This document shows positions 47,048 through 60,109 of a stretch of DNA of 64,000 nt, piece after piece. This DNA comes from Paulownia fortunei (Eukaryota; Streptophyta; Magnoliopsida; Lamiales; Paulowniaceae), in the NCBI GenBank assembly GCA_019321725.1, contig CM033116.1:6196642-6260641 (forward strand), in the 5' to 3' direction. The translations under genes were made by a program, and so were the position numbers. The first letter of the stretch is position 1; each line of letters begins with the position of its first letter. The notes under the pieces were generated by a model. It saw nothing but the letters and a program-made list of their open reading frames with translations. It was not told where the DNA came from and did no database searches.

Positions 47048-50000
47048 ATGGATCGAGTTGGAGGACAGCAGCAGCAGACGTCGAATGAATCGAAGCCCTC
47101 ATTGTTTGCAGTGTACCAGAACCCAGCACTCTCCGCCGCCCTCACCTCCAACAGCCTCCGCCCCTCCGCCTCCACTTTCCTCTTTATCCTCTCTCTCTCC
47201 TCTGCCTCCGTTCTTGCACTCCTCATCTCTCTGTATAAGTAAATTGCCGTTATGTTGGTTTATAGTCGCGTGATGTTTCTCCGCTTGTTTGTGCTTTTTT
47301 AGCTGCAGCATGTTGATTAATAAAGATAGGTTTTCAATTAGTTCATATTCCTTCAATTGTTTTGGTCTTTCATCAATGTTCGTCTTGCCATAGCAATGTA
47401 CTGGCTGTGTAAAGTTAGTTTTGCCGTGAAATATGCTCTGCGAGTGTGTTTATTCATTCGAGCTCCTGCCCGTGATTGCATGCGTGAGGATTGTGGGCAT
47501 ATGAGGGAGGCAAGTGAGTAGACCAGTGGATGGGGAGAACATGATATGGGGTTGGAAGTTACTATTTCGTGCTGTTTGTGCTGAGCTCAATCAGTTTATA
47601 AATATGAAGTGCGATCAATCTTGGCTTGCTAGTTTAACAAACCAAGCTCAAACATTATCTCAAGCTGTGTTTTGAGTAGCTTGATTTTTTTCATCCTAAT
47701 TATAATCTTAGCTCCGAGTTATATGCATGCACACACACATATGTATATACATCTTGCAATGTGTGTTATTATTTTGAGTTCTTAATGCATGTATTTAGGA
47801 ATTATACTAAAATTAAAAAACTGATTTGAATCTGATCAATGTAGGGAAAGTGCAGTTGCTGGTAGTTTTGGACTCGGATTTCTCTCTCAAGATGTTGCTC
47901 GTAAGTGATGTTTCAATTTCCATTTGGGTTCTTCAAAGGCAATTATTTAACTATTTCTAAACTTGCAAATTGTGATATCTTGTCAATATGTCAGGTATAT
48001 GTTCCAAGGTAATACCAGCCATGGCAAGTTTCATTTTGCTTGGAACTTTGCTTGCTTTTATCAAAGCTATCTCACAGTGGAGATCAAGAAATGCTACAGA
48101 TGTAGTAGTTGTATCTCCTTCCAAAGGCACGAAGGAGCTAACACGCCTTACCAACCGACAACTGGGCCTTCTAGGGTTAAGGTCAAAACTTGAAGTTGAT
48201 TCTGAAGAGTCTTCAAAGAAACCTACTAAATCTAGAATTAGCTCACCTTCTCCATCAAATGTGCTTGTCCCGCTTCATCAGTCAATAACAGGTTCAAATC
48301 ACTTATCTAGAATGAGTGGTGGGAAATCAAGCACCAGTGGCGGGAGCAAGATACATTCCTTTACCACACCATCCAAATCACCAGCTTCTCCCTCTATGTA
48401 TCTTGTCCCCACAGCCTCTATGTGTTCACCAGTCCCGTCACCATCCCTGCAGACATCACCGGGTGCTGATCAGTTGATTGCCAGCCCTTGGTCAAATAAG
48501 CGTCCTGCATTTCATAAAGAGATAGCAACGGAGGAAGATCTTGAAAATTTTCTGGCTGATGTAGATGAGAAAATATCCGAAACAGTAAGTAAATTGGCAA
48601 CTCCACCCCCAAGCATAAATGGATTTGGCGTCGTGAGTTCAGTTAATACTTCAGGAACTACAAGAAGTACGCCTTTGAGGCCAGTTAGGATGTCCCCTAG
48701 TTCCCAAAAGTTCACAACTCCCCCAAAGAAAGGAGATGGAGATCTTCCTCCTCCGATGTCCATGGAAGAGTCAATCGAAGCTTTTGAAAGATTGGGCATT
48801 TATCCACATATTGAGCAATGGCGTGACCGTCTCAGGCAGTGGTTTTCTGCTGTTCTACTTAATCCTCTTCTTAGAAAGATTGAGACCAGCCACTTGAAGG
48901 TTAGAGTTATCTTTTCACTATGCTTCTTACCGGAATTTAGTTGAAGATTTTCTCCATGGCTATATATGGATGCCATAACTCTAGAAAGGGGTTTGTATAT
49001 ATCTCTCCAAAATATATCAATGTAAACCTGGAAATATTGGGAAATCAGGACACTGATTGAATGGTGATATTGGCACGCAAACATTGAATGAGAACTTACA
49101 ACTCTAAAAAAATTGAGGCCCAGAATTCTTGGTGTCCACCTGGTAGGAGTGTCTGTGTCTTTTGTCATAATGAGCTTGCCACGATAAATAGTATAATATG
49201 GAGAATGAAGTTATATAGTCTTGTTTCAATTGCAAAGTGTCATGTTTGTGTTCTGGAGATGATATCACAAAAGAGGTGTTGGTCTTTGTGAACAAAACGT
49301 ATATGACACTCCAAATCTGAAACACTGCCATAGAAAATTTCTTTAAAGATAAATAGAAAATGTATTCGATTCTCTTAACCCTTATCTTGTGGGATCACCT
49401 GTTAGCTTTCCGTATTTTCTCTCTTTTTACCTTCAAGCCAATTCATTTGTTTGCAGAAATTCCTGAATATAGTGGTAGGACTTTTGGTTCGACCTCTTTT
49501 CATTCTCCCAGAGTCAAGCTTGTTAACACGCTTTCTCTAAATATACATGGGTGGACACCATTGAAAAAATCCAGAGAGTTCCAGAATAAGATTTCAAGCA
49601 TTCTTGCCATGGAACAATAAAATTTTACGTGTTGTGGCTTTGTTTTTCAATATTGTGCCATCTCAAGCCAGTGCTCTCGTTTGCCTGGAGTTCTCCCTAA
49701 TTAATGTAGTTTCTTTGTTTGTTAAGGTAGAATCCATTTGGCTGCATGGTTCTTTAGATGTTTTTAGTCATGATTTTGTTGTTAAATGATGTAGACTGCC
49801 CTATAAATGATCTGTTTGAGTGATACAAGTAGAGTTAATTGTAATCCTCAAATATTGTTATGTTATTAGAAGTCAAAACTTTTAACTTTCAATACATTTC
49901 CTGCTTGATTGCATATATTCTCTCATACTTTTAGGTTATTGAAGCAGCTGCCGAACTTAATATCCCGATTACCATTAGTCAAGTTGGAAGTGATACCCCA

Positions 50001-52211
50001 ACTACACCTACTACTGCTAATGTATCTCCGATTGAGAGAACTAATGAATGGAAGCCAGCATTTGCAGTTGATGAAGATGGACTTCTTCATCAGCTACGTG
50101 CTACTCTTGTTCAAGTTCTTGATGCTTGTATGTGTAAGTTGTTTCATGGAAATTATAGTTCTTATATACATTAGGTGACTTGTAAGGCAAAATTCGTTTT
50201 TGTTTTCTTTGTTCTTACTTTATTTCTTTTTTTTGGGGGGGGGTGGGGGGGTGGGAATTTATTACCCTTGTTTTTCATTTCTAGCAAAGTTGCCAACTAG
50301 CAATTTCCAGCAATGGCCTCAGCATGCCGCCTCAATTCCTGTTTTACAAGAGGGTATTGATGCCATTATGGAACATCAGAGGCTCCATGCTTTGATGAAA
50401 GGAGAGTGGGGTAAAGGTTTGCTTCCACAAAGTAGTGTCCGAGCAGATTATACTGTACAAAGGATTCGAAGTAAGTGTATTCCTAATTACTAAGTAAATT
50501 GATGACAAACTAAATTGATCTTCTTCTTATGCCGTTTTCAACATGTGAAATTTCATTGACACATCAAAAATCTTATAGAGCTGGCTGAAGGAACGTGTTT
50601 AAAGAACTATGAGTATCTGGGAAATGGCGAGGTCTATGACAAAGTGAATAAGAAATGGAGTCTTGAGCTTCCCAGTGATTCTCATCTCCTTCTTTATCTC
50701 TTTTGTGCTTTCCTGGAATACCCAAAATGGATGTTGCATGTTGATCCTACAACTTATGCTGGGGCGCAGGCTAGCAAGAACCCTTTGTTTTTGGGTGTTC
50801 TGCCTCCTAAAGAAAGCTTCCCTGAGAAGTACATAGCTGTTATATCTGGTGTCCCCTCTGTGCTACATCCTGGGGCTTGTATTTTAGCTGTTGGGAAGCA
50901 ATGCCCCCCAGTATTCGCCTTATACTGGGACAAAAAGCCTCAGTTCTGTTTTCAGGCAAGTTATAGTAGTGCATCATGCTAGTCTTTTGATTTTGTTTCC
51001 TACATTATAACAAGAAGCAACAATTGAGCAATTAGAAATCGTCGGATGCAATTCTGGTTGTGCATACTTCATGTCATCCCTTTGTCTATTTAACTAGCTT
51101 ATGGTAACCGCTGACCCAATTTATGATATTAGATTGATCAAGAACTCCAAAGCGTGTACTATGAGTTTTCTTTCTCTTCTATTTTCTACTCCCTCCCCAA
51201 TTTGAACTTCATATTTGAACTGACAACATTTTAGATAAGAGTTGATTAAGTGAAAGATTTTATAGATATCTTTACATTTTTTACCCGCAAAATTTCTGTT
51301 GAGGGGAGCATTCATTTGTGGACTTAAGGAGTATAAAATATAGCGTTTTAAATGATGCTTAATAGACCACCACTTTAGAACACCCCCAGACAATAAGGAA
51401 AAGAATAAACATAGAACGGAGAATAATAAAATACAGAAAGGGCCTATTAGACCCGTCTCTTCAACTCTTGTATGATATTTGTTCTTTTTTTTCCTGTTAT
51501 ATGACGTGGCACTACTTTCACTATTTCTTGTGCTGCAGTTCAGAGAAAATGTTGTCTTTATACTGTGCTTTTAGGTTTTTTTATTCTTTTGGTTTTCCTC
51601 ATTATAGTATTGAGCCAGTTGGTCTCTTGTTCTAATTACCATGAATGATGACCAAGATGAGTAAAAAGCAAGACTAGGGTAATTGATGATGACAAATATG
51701 TCGAAAGCAAAGACGATATTGAAACTGGCATTCTTCAAATGTGCATGGCAACTTTTCATTGGTTTGAATTGAATTATCGAAATCATGAAATGGCCAAGCA
51801 CAAAGTTTGGGGAATAGGATGTTGTCACTATGTGCGATGATCCTGAAACTTGGGTTAGTTGAAGTTTTATCGCTGCCCTTGCAGTAATCCTTATATTGGC
51901 ATGGTTTTTCAATATATCCGTGGGATTGCAAGAAGATTTTGATTCTGTCATCTTTGTTCTCCAAGTGCCTTCTCTTAAAACCAGTTGATACTGCAGGGTG
52001 TAGAATTACTATTTATATGGATAGTATGTTTCTGGGAGACTAACATGCCATTTACGGCTTTTGTTTGCAGGGAAGAACAGCACTATGGGATTCCATGTTG
52101 CTTCTGTGCTATAAAATTAAGGTCAGTTATGGTGGTATTGTTAGAGGCATGCACCTTGGTTCATCAGCCTTGGGCATTCTTCCGGTTCTTGAACAAGAAA
52201 CAGAGGACTGA
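47048..52211 (+). CDS. CytochromB561_N / TMEM209-like membrane protein, complete, 7 exons
   Basis: Exons: 47048-47238, 47845-47900, 47995-48899, 49935-50133, 50285-50470, 50579-50955, 52071-52211; phases agree and give 684 aa. The protein has two predicted membrane segments (about residues 40-62 and 87-110), then a Ser/Pro-rich disordered linker (about 115-330), then a conserved C-terminal region with EDLENFLADVDEKI, LGIYPHIEQWRDRLRQW, LKNYEYLGNGEVYDK and a final KIKVSYGGIVRGMHLGSSALG block. This matches plant proteins annotated as cytochrome B561 amino-terminal family, the relatives of animal TMEM209, a nuclear-envelope protein linked to a nuclear pore subunit. There is no haem-binding or cytochrome b561 core, so electron transport is not implied. 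Six introns; the last (50956-52070) has a GC donor. A telo-box lies just upstream. Confidence 0.93.
50234..50255 (+). repeat. G-rich run in intron 4 of TMEM209-like gene
   Basis: Three G-runs of 3 to 9 bases separated by single T bases, close to the intron's 3' end. Quadruplex-capable on the sense strand. Confidence 0.85.
50956..52070 (+). other. GC-AG intron (intron 6 of TMEM209-like gene)
   Basis: The exon 6/7 join demanded by the protein (FCFQ|GRTALWDS) puts the donor at CAG|GCAAGT, the known strong consensus for GC-AG introns. The acceptor is TTTGCAG|GGAAG at 52070. The nearest GT in the region gives the wrong frame. Confidence 0.85.
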
Positions 52212-53370
52212 GAAAGCGCCATTTACGTTATATCTCTTCTTGCAAGCTATGGGCTTCATGAATCTCATCAGGCCATATTTGCTGCTGTGTTGCACATGAA
52301 GTTGTACTTGAGCAGATCATTGAAGAGACGGCTTCTCTTGCCAACTCATTTTACTCATCCGTCTTGTATTTACTTATTACTGTTTAATTGATGATATAAC
52401 ATAGAAAATAGACATTGTTTGTACGTATGATTAGATGCTGGCATCTCTAGGCTTGATGGGAGACCATTTGACACAGTGGTATATGCTGGAAAAGTTCATC
52501 TGGCATTGTGGCTGCTGACCTTTTTAACAAACTTGTTAATTGTCTTACTGCTTTAATTGTTTCTTTGACTGCTTTTGGATGGATGCAAGCTTCGAATGAT
52601 TTTACCTTATTGTACAAATTGATGTTCTTTAAAATAAAATAATAATGAAAACTGAAGTTATTTTACTAACTTCTGTAACTACTGAATGTTTTCAGGGCGC
52701 GTTTTTTTCTCAAGTATCAAAAAGGAATTGCCAAGTGAATCGCTTCCCTTTAAGCTTTCACCCCATTTTCTATGTAATAAATGGAGGATTACAAAAATTT
52801 AACTTTTATAAATTTGTAATGTGCCAACACAATTTTTATTATCTACTTGTACAAAAATGTAAATCTTGCTCCTGTTAGTTCACCTTGTGTCTTTATATAT
52901 AACATGAGTTTACTTGTATATTTTACATAACTTGTATACTCGTAAAGTTTTACATTATACTTACCGCATAAAATTTTATATTTTTTCGTAAATTATACTT
53001 TTCATATAAAGTATTACATTTTTTGTAAAAAAAATTAAGTATTTAAAATGTTATGCTTGAATAATTTCATAGTTATTTAACTTAACAAATTTATCAAATC
53101 TCACCCCTTAAATGAGGACAAAGCACATCAATACTCAAATGATCTTTCAACATAACAGGTTAAAACGGTAATTTAAAAAGATTCTCAATAATGAAATTGG
53201 ACTAGTGTGCGAATACTCCAAATTTCTAAGGACGGCATTGTTATTTGTTGCTCATGTTACATGGTTCGAAATTCAAACCCGGAACCTCCCGCACGATCCA
53301 TCGGGCCATGGTTTACTAGTGGATTGATTTTAGACCCAGACCCAGATCCAATAAAACCAGAAAAATGTGT
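52212..53370. other. 3' UTR of the TMEM209-like gene and intergenic DNA
   Basis: Candidate polyadenylation AATAAA-type elements at about 52630-52640. A short frame at 52645 has no family resemblance. No gene seen. Confidence 0.55.
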
Positions 53371-53399
53371 CTGAAAAGATTTTCTGGCCCGCATCGGGT

Positions 53400-55790
53400 G
53401 CCCGGTTATATCACTCTCTCTTCTTCCACCTTCAATGTTTCTTGTGGCGCTTCACTTCTTCAAATTCGTGAACTTTATTTTTGTTTAATTTTCGGATCAC
53501 AGGTCTCTCTCTCTCTTCTCTCTATATATTTATATATATATAGTATATATTTGAGATTCTGCATTAATAAATTTACGAGGAAGAGTAGGGGATGAGCTGG
53601 GTATAGTAAGGCCTTATAAATTTTGAAAAATAAATAAGAACGAGTCCAGATAGACAGTTATGAGATGGGAATATTCTTGATTTTGTTTTCTGTAAAGCAT
53701 AACTGTATATCATTCTTGAATTGATTATTTCGTTTGCTAATAATTTTTTTACTTATGATTATAAGTTCAGGCATGAAAAAACTTGGATGCAGCTGATTAC
53801 TTTTAGGCCTTTAGGAACGCTAAGCTTATAAACTGTTCTAGACTTGTACAAGATTCTAAATGATGCTGTATGGGTGTTTATATTTTCTTGCAACATTTGC
53901 ATAATGGGGTGTGCTGCAATGTGTAAATTGGTGATCTTTTTGGTATTTTGAATTGATGCCTGTGTCTGTTGGTTTTGCAGGAGAGTCGACAATATGTCGC
54001 GTAAAGAAACTAATGATGATGGAATGCGTTTGAACAGAGAAGAAGAGGAGGAAGATGATGATGATGTAGAAGGTATGGGAGTTGATGCGTGGGAGAGAAC
54101 TTACGTGGATGAAAGATCGTGGGAATCTATGCAAGAGGATGAATCTGGGCTCCGTCGCCCTATTGACAACAGAACCCTCTACCATGCTCTTTGCACAACA
54201 ATACCTACTTGAATTCAGAAAGGCTTGATTCGTTATTTATATGGCTGTCATTGTTTTCTCCCGGGTATCTAAACAATGATTTTGATATAATGCAAGTTAA
54301 TTTTGGTATTATGCAAGTCTCTTCATGTTGGTTAGCACTTTATATTGGATGAACCAAAACTAAGATTGAGTTCTTAGGACTGCTTTTGACCTGTGAAAAG
54401 ATGATCCTCTTGTTACAGTTTAATTGTTGTAGAATTTAATTGATACTTTAGAACTGATCTCCGTTCTTTATAATTCAAAGAGTAGGATTTGTGCAACAAA
54501 GAGACTTGAGGATGGAAGACTAAAGAATTCCTTGAAGATCTATGACTCTGTATGATAATTTTGAGAGAAATGCATTCAGTGTACGCATTTAACCCAAATG
54601 AAAATAGGATAATTGCAGAGTAGCCTAAGGACAAGTGCCTCAGTAGAGTTTTTTTTTTTTTTCTATTTTTTTTCCCCTTGATATCATTGACTGTTAGAGA
54701 TCGCATTATGAACTTATGAGGTGAACAAGTTAAGAATTCAATGCAATTGTTTTATTAAACATTTATGATGGTTACTCTATCCTAGTATAAATTGTATTAG
54801 TTGTTGGCAGTGAAGTTATCTAAAGTTAGACAATAGCGCTGGTCCATTAATCAAGCTTTTTAAGAGCATACAAACCAAGCCTGAAGAAAAAGTTCTTAAA
54901 TTTTCATTTGTATGCCACTGTTCTCTTTAGCATTTTGATAATTTTATGATTTATTTTGTCTCTGACATGCAGCCTCCTAAATCAAATTCCCACATATGGT
55001 CACCATGAAGTTCTTATCATGTATTCTGCTCTTAGTACTTTTGATCCGGGTGATATTATGGAAACTATCCAGATGCAAGTCCTCTAAGATCAGGTGCTCA
55101 ATAATTGGTCCCTCCGCTGACCTCTACATTTGCTTACATCTTTGCCACGAAACTGGTGGATCATATTCTGTTGCGCTCGATGAGGTGAGTTGAAGTTGAG
55201 AATGATATTTGCAATCTATAGTTGATAAATCATCTCTATTTAATTTGAAGCAATGGTGGATTTAGTAAGAGAACAAGATGTTCTTAAAATAAATCCCAAG
55301 TATTACCCAATAGAATAAAGCAAAGGAAAAGCCAGAATCTTCCAAGGGAGACCAACATGTAACTTCATTAGCATAATCTAATTCACAATGCTTCTATGAC
55401 AGGCTCACTTAAAAGAATTGGTTCTTGAGCATGCACCACCACCTCCAGCTATAGCTGAATTTGCAATTGCAAATTTGAGTAAGTGGGTTTTCCACAAAGA
55501 GCAGCAGAAGGTGTAATTTCAAATTTCAATCTGTTCTTGTCATAAAGAGCTACGGTTCCTGGGGCTACACTTACCCACGGTGCAAAGCACGAATTGGCAA
55601 ATTGCCTACACAATGTCAAATATGTGGACTGACCCTCGTTTCTTCACACCATTTGGCAAGATCTTATCACCACCTATTTCCTATAACGCCATTTGATGAT
55701 GTATTGCCATCAGTTTCAAATGATCCACACAACCTACCAAAAAGTTGCTTTGGTTGCCAACAGAGTCTCCTAAATCCCGGTTAGTTATTT
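53400..55790 (+). pseudogene. GTF2H2 (TFIIH p44/SSL1 subunit) duplicated pseudogene
   Basis: TFIIH p44 acts in core TFIIH for transcription and nucleotide excision repair. Here only pieces remain. A leader with a probable intron (donor near 53502, acceptor 53980) precedes ATG 53994. The first coding part reads MSRKETNDDG...WERTYVDERSWESMQEDESG...RRPIDNRTLYHA, then breaks near 54175. A relic of the RKGLIRYLY block is at about 54217-54245. Most of the von Willebrand A-like domain is missing. Its end is recognisable at 54973-55184 (DPGDIMETIQ, ETGGSYSVALDE) with a one-base frame slip. 55403-55790 gives HLKELVLEHAPPPPAIAEFA and CQICGLTLVSS...SYHHLFPITPFDD...SCFGCQQSLLNPG, with more slips. The last C4-zinc exon was not found. 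Retained introns show a DNA-level duplication, not a processed copy. Confidence 0.85.
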
Positions 55791-57990
55791 GACACGTCCC
55801 AAAATTGCATTTTAGCTGCACAAAAAATGTATATGCATCAATGCTCTAAATCTTGGTAGTATTTTTAGTGGTATGAGATGGATGGGTTGTAGCAGCCACA
55901 TTCATGCTCTCTCTTTATCTCTGGGCATGTATAGGCTAACACTCTCTCCTTTGTTAAATTTAGCTTGCCCACTTGATGGTTTAGACTTTGCGCCACCAAC
56001 TTTTCTCTCATTTGCATGGCCACATATCTAATATTTGATTTGTGTATTTTTTTCCTTCGCCGGTGACCTCATTCATGGTTTGGATGCTCTTCTGTGTTTC
56101 CACAAATTCTATCTTTTTGACATCATGAATATAAATGAGCTAGTTCAGCCTGAGCTTTAGGTTGCTCCAGCCCACTTCATCTCATATTCTTTTTCAAAAG
56201 ATGCTCAACCTAGACTCTTTAAACCATTCCAACCCTGCACAAGCTTCTAACAAGCCAAATCAGAATCACAATAACTTGGTCAATTTACCCTTTGGTGTGC
56301 AAAAGCGTCACAAGCCAAGCTCAATGCAAGACCAAGATATTTGAGCTTAAGTTTGGTTTGTTACTATTTATAGGGCCAGATTTGTCCTATTCATTTAAGT
56401 TTTCACCCACTGTGGTTCCGCATTTGACCTGGACTCCCCAATGGCTTAACCAAATAGTACCTTTTATCAGCTATTATGCACAGCCCTATGACAGACACCA
56501 TGGCCTTTGCCCGTAATAATAGAGCAAGAGTTAAATTTGGAACTCCTTATAGTGTTTTGCTAACTCCAAGATCCAATCCTGAAAACTTTAGTATTCTTAG
56601 TACGGCAAGAAAAAAATTTCATTTGTTCCATTAATGGTTTGTCCCTAAAAGTTGGAAAAGGAGAAAAAATTGGTTCCAGGAAGGTTTAGGAAAGTGTTCA
56701 AAACCTATATGGGCCCATGAAGGCGACTTTTTTCTTTCATGCGTCTTGTATTAACACAGTATCTAATTAAGAAATTAAAATAAGCGTTGACCAATTTGTT
56801 AGGAAAATTTAATCAAGATGAGATTATATTGATAATAAATTTACTTATTCTTGTCTAGTTTGTTCTTGGAATTCTTAACTGACCTCTTCCATAGGTGAAC
56901 TTACTAAACATACTGATTACTTGTAATTGCTATGACATGCTATATCTGTTATATGCTTTATTCCTCAGGTATATATGAGTTGGTGTTGAAGCGGGAAAAA
57001 TGCGGGTTCGCTGTTAAAGAACTCCGAATGAGAATGAACATTGCTATTAGTTTTATAACATTGGAAGCAGTTATCATGATTCTTCACATTCTGCTTCAAC
57101 CTGACTGGTATCCATGAAAACATATGTTGTAATGTATTTGGGAATACATTACAACAACATTTGCGTCCTTTAGCTCGCACATGCTACCTACATGGGTACC
57201 ATCCCAATTTCAATTAAGTTGAAAGCAAAAATGTTTAACCAGACTTGATTCTGCAGAACATGCACGTATTTTCTGGAAGCTAGCACTAGGCGCACAAAAT
57301 AGATCAAACCTCTCCAGACGATTCAAGAAATCAAACCATCCACCGTACGTCCAATTACTGGGAGCATTGCACAGGAGGTGTAATTGCTAACCTAAACTTA
57401 TATATTTATAAAAAAAAATAAAATCACAGTATCTATGTTATGTGACATTTACAGGTTATTTTCTCGTTATGATTAAGAGCACAAGGGGGACATGTTCCCT
57501 ACCCTAAACCTAAACCTTCATTCTACAACTCACAAGCAAAATCAGTTGAACTTCTTTTGAGTTTTCCCAATAATGAAACCGCGAAATGTACAATTGAGCA
57601 GCACTAGACCCGCGAGTCATCAAGAAACAAGGAGAAAAAGATGAAAGCCGAACCTGTTTGGAAGGACAACCTGGATTAGGAGAAAAAGAATAACAGGACT
57701 TGAGGAGCTTCAATTTTGAAAAATAGAACAGAGTTCACGGCTCACCAATCAAAAGTAACTCCTGTGGAAGCAGCACGATGACTACTATAAGTTATCTGGC
57801 AATCATTGTTTTCCAACCGCAGGTATTGTAGCTAGCTTCTTCAATTAACTACATACACAGATCAACTACGTAGCAAGAATGAGACACCAATCGTTCTCGA
57901 AACTGTCTTCTCCATATATGATGCATCTGGTAGCATTCCAGCTGAATTTTAACAGAAAGAAGATACTTCCTCCAGATGCAGTCCCCAATG
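55791..57990. other. Region between the GTF2H2 relic and SIZ1 3' end
   Basis: Several small frames (for example about 56932-57117) have no recognised family. A perfect 14-bp hairpin lies at 57125-57156. The segment from about 57500 is probably the SIZ1 3' untranslated region. No other gene seen. Confidence 0.5.
57125..57156. repeat. Perfect 14-bp inverted repeat with 4-base loop
   Basis: TGTTGTAATGTATT (57125-57138) and AATACATTACAACA (57143-57156) are exact complements around TGGG. Confidence 0.95.
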
Positions 57991-57993
57991 GCA

Positions 57994-60109
57994 TTACTCA
58001 GAGTCTGAATCAATAGACAGATATAATCTTGGTCTTACAGAACGCCGCTGGCGAGGAAATGAAAAAGGACTATCTGATCCTTCCCTACTCGTCTTACCAG
58101 TCCTATTGTCGTTCATGCCAAGCAAAAAAGAAGCTGCCGATAAAGAAATTAAAAAGAACAAATATAAATTAAATAACAAAGTGGAAGGGTGATGTCTTTT
58201 AAAGAAGTTTGTCAAACTTGCATCCCAAATAACTACCAGAGTACTGGATGCAATTTTCATAATGATTCTGTATGGCTGTTCCATAGTGATTTTGCTTTTT
58301 ATTCCATTGTGAAGTCACATGCCATTAAAATAACTCATCTTGCAAAGGAAGATCTAATTTTCTGATGATAAAGAACTGAGGTAACATGAAATAACATCAC
58401 ATACCATGGTCTGCTAATGAATCCAAGGCACCATCCTTTGATTGTAATTCCCGTTCTGAACTCAAACCAATTGCAGCTGCAGATTCACCCTGATTTCCTC
58501 CACCACCATCTCCAAGCCTGAGAGAAATCCAATCCTCAGTACGAATACCATTTGAAACATCTGGATGGTCACTCAGATCAGACTGTGCTGTTGATGCATC
58601 AGATGGCCTTGTGGGGAGAAATATTTGAAGTGAAGGATCATTGCCACTAAATGCCAAAGGATTATCTACGAAGCCATCATTCACATTAGAATGTTGATCA
58701 GTAGACTCAGGGACAAGTGCAGCAGATCCCATAGCAGTCTCTGCAGTCAATGTATAGCCATTTATAGACGACGAACAATTAAGAGTACTCGGCTGCATGT
58801 CAACTAAAGGGTCAGAAACGTCTGCATCAGAACCAAATAACTGAAAACTAGGAACTCCCTGACCACCAGAAGGCAATGACCACATAGTACTCCCAAACTC
58901 ATCATCATTCGTGTTGTAAAGATCAAGGCATGAACTTCCACCATTACCAAGAGCAGGATTTTCGTAATAAGAATCAGGAATTCCATGATGTGGAGCTGGA
59001 AATTGAACCCCGATGGTATCTGGTCCAGCGTTCTTGTAAACAGCCCCAGAAGGCATTAGTGGTTCAATTTCTTCTTCTGAATCACTGAGGACAATCACTT
59101 CAGCATCTCCAGCTGGTGAAGCAGTAAAAGGATCATTAAATACATGTGATGGGTCAGCGTTCAGGGACATGGACTCATATTCAATACCATTAACTGTAGA
59201 AAAGTCGAGGTTTCCCCCACCATCCTGGTTAACACTAGCATCTTCACCATCTCTGCCACTGGCAGTGGCACTGCTGCTCATAGGAATTATATTCTGACCA
59301 TTATTCTCGATATTTTCGTGAAATCTATTTGCAGGTGAGATTCCCTGCATATCATCAGGTTTGTTAAATTCCCAGCAACCATTTCGGTTTTTTTTAATTC
59401 CTATTTTTAGAGCAGCATGACTATCAGAACCAACTTCCTGTTTGATTGGTTTAAGTTCGGGTTTCGGCTTTGATTCTGCTTCTGTGGATGCACAGATGGT
59501 ACCATCAGGCAAATGCCATAGCCCAAGCTCCCCAAGACCTCTACGATCGCCCTCTGCCTTCGCACGCCAAGAGCCATCAGGCTTCACCTCAATCTCTGCC
59601 ACATCTTCTCCAGAATTCTGCATCTGTAAGACAAAATTGAGAAAGCATAATATGAAATGCAAAAAACGGAAAGAAGAAACAATACCTCAAGGCATAATGT
59701 AGACAATACCTTAGATGTGATCTGATTGAAATATGGATCTATGATGATTTTTTCCCAAGAATAGTTCTTCAGACAAATGGGACATTGCCACTGCATGCAC
59801 AAACAGCATTCAAAAACATAAACTTGGGAAGTCAGGCAAGATATTTTTATAAATATGAATTTTGTGAGTTAGTAGACTAGGAACGTATCTCCTTTTTCTT
59901 GTACATTTGGTTCACAACAAGAATAGGGATTCAAGGAACATACAAAATAAAACTCCTATCAGTCAAGAAGCAAAAACAAACAATAAGGAATCATATTTAC
60001 TTGCCTTCCTAGAGCGTTGATTCATTTCCACAAACACTTCCAGATCAAAACAGCCCATGTGTGCACAAGGCTTAAATCTTCCAGCCACCTTCATTCTTAA
60101 ACCACTCAT
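57994..60109 (-). CDS. SIZ1: SIZ1-type SUMO E3 ligase, C-terminal four exons only
   Basis: SIZ1 transfers SUMO to nuclear targets in stress, phosphate and hormone signalling. Exons in order of transcription: 60109-60005, 59790-59710, 59623-58405, 58133-57994, giving 514 residues of a protein usually about 870-880 long. The first two exons encode the [38 protein letters not shown], then [14 protein letters not shown], with the Cys and His zinc ligands present. The third exon encodes [25 protein letters not shown], a SUMO-interacting [10 protein letters not shown] (about 59070-59102) and a Ser/Asp-rich tail. The last exon ends [15 protein letters not shown], the conserved SIZ1 C-terminus. The intron 60004-59791 has a GC donor. 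The SAP, PHD and PINIT exons were not found up to 64000; either they lie beyond the window across a large LINE-bearing intron, or this is a truncated copy. The reading frame itself is intact. Confidence 0.92.
59791..60004 (-). other. GC-AG intron inside the SIZ1 SP-RING
   Basis: Reading the minus strand, the donor is AAG|GCAAGT and the acceptor CATGCAG|TGGC. The invariant RSRK|WQCPIC sequence fixes the junction in phase 0. The next GT, four bases on, would shift the frame and destroy the SP-RING. Confidence 0.85.

Noticed and set aside
51985..52299. 104-codon frame overlapping the last exon of the TMEM209-like gene
   Set aside because: It reads the last exon in the wrong frame; the exon's true frame gives the conserved family C-terminus.
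56932..57117. 61-codon frame beginning MTCYICYML
   Set aside because: No family resemblance and no splice link to the GTF2H2 relic or another gene.
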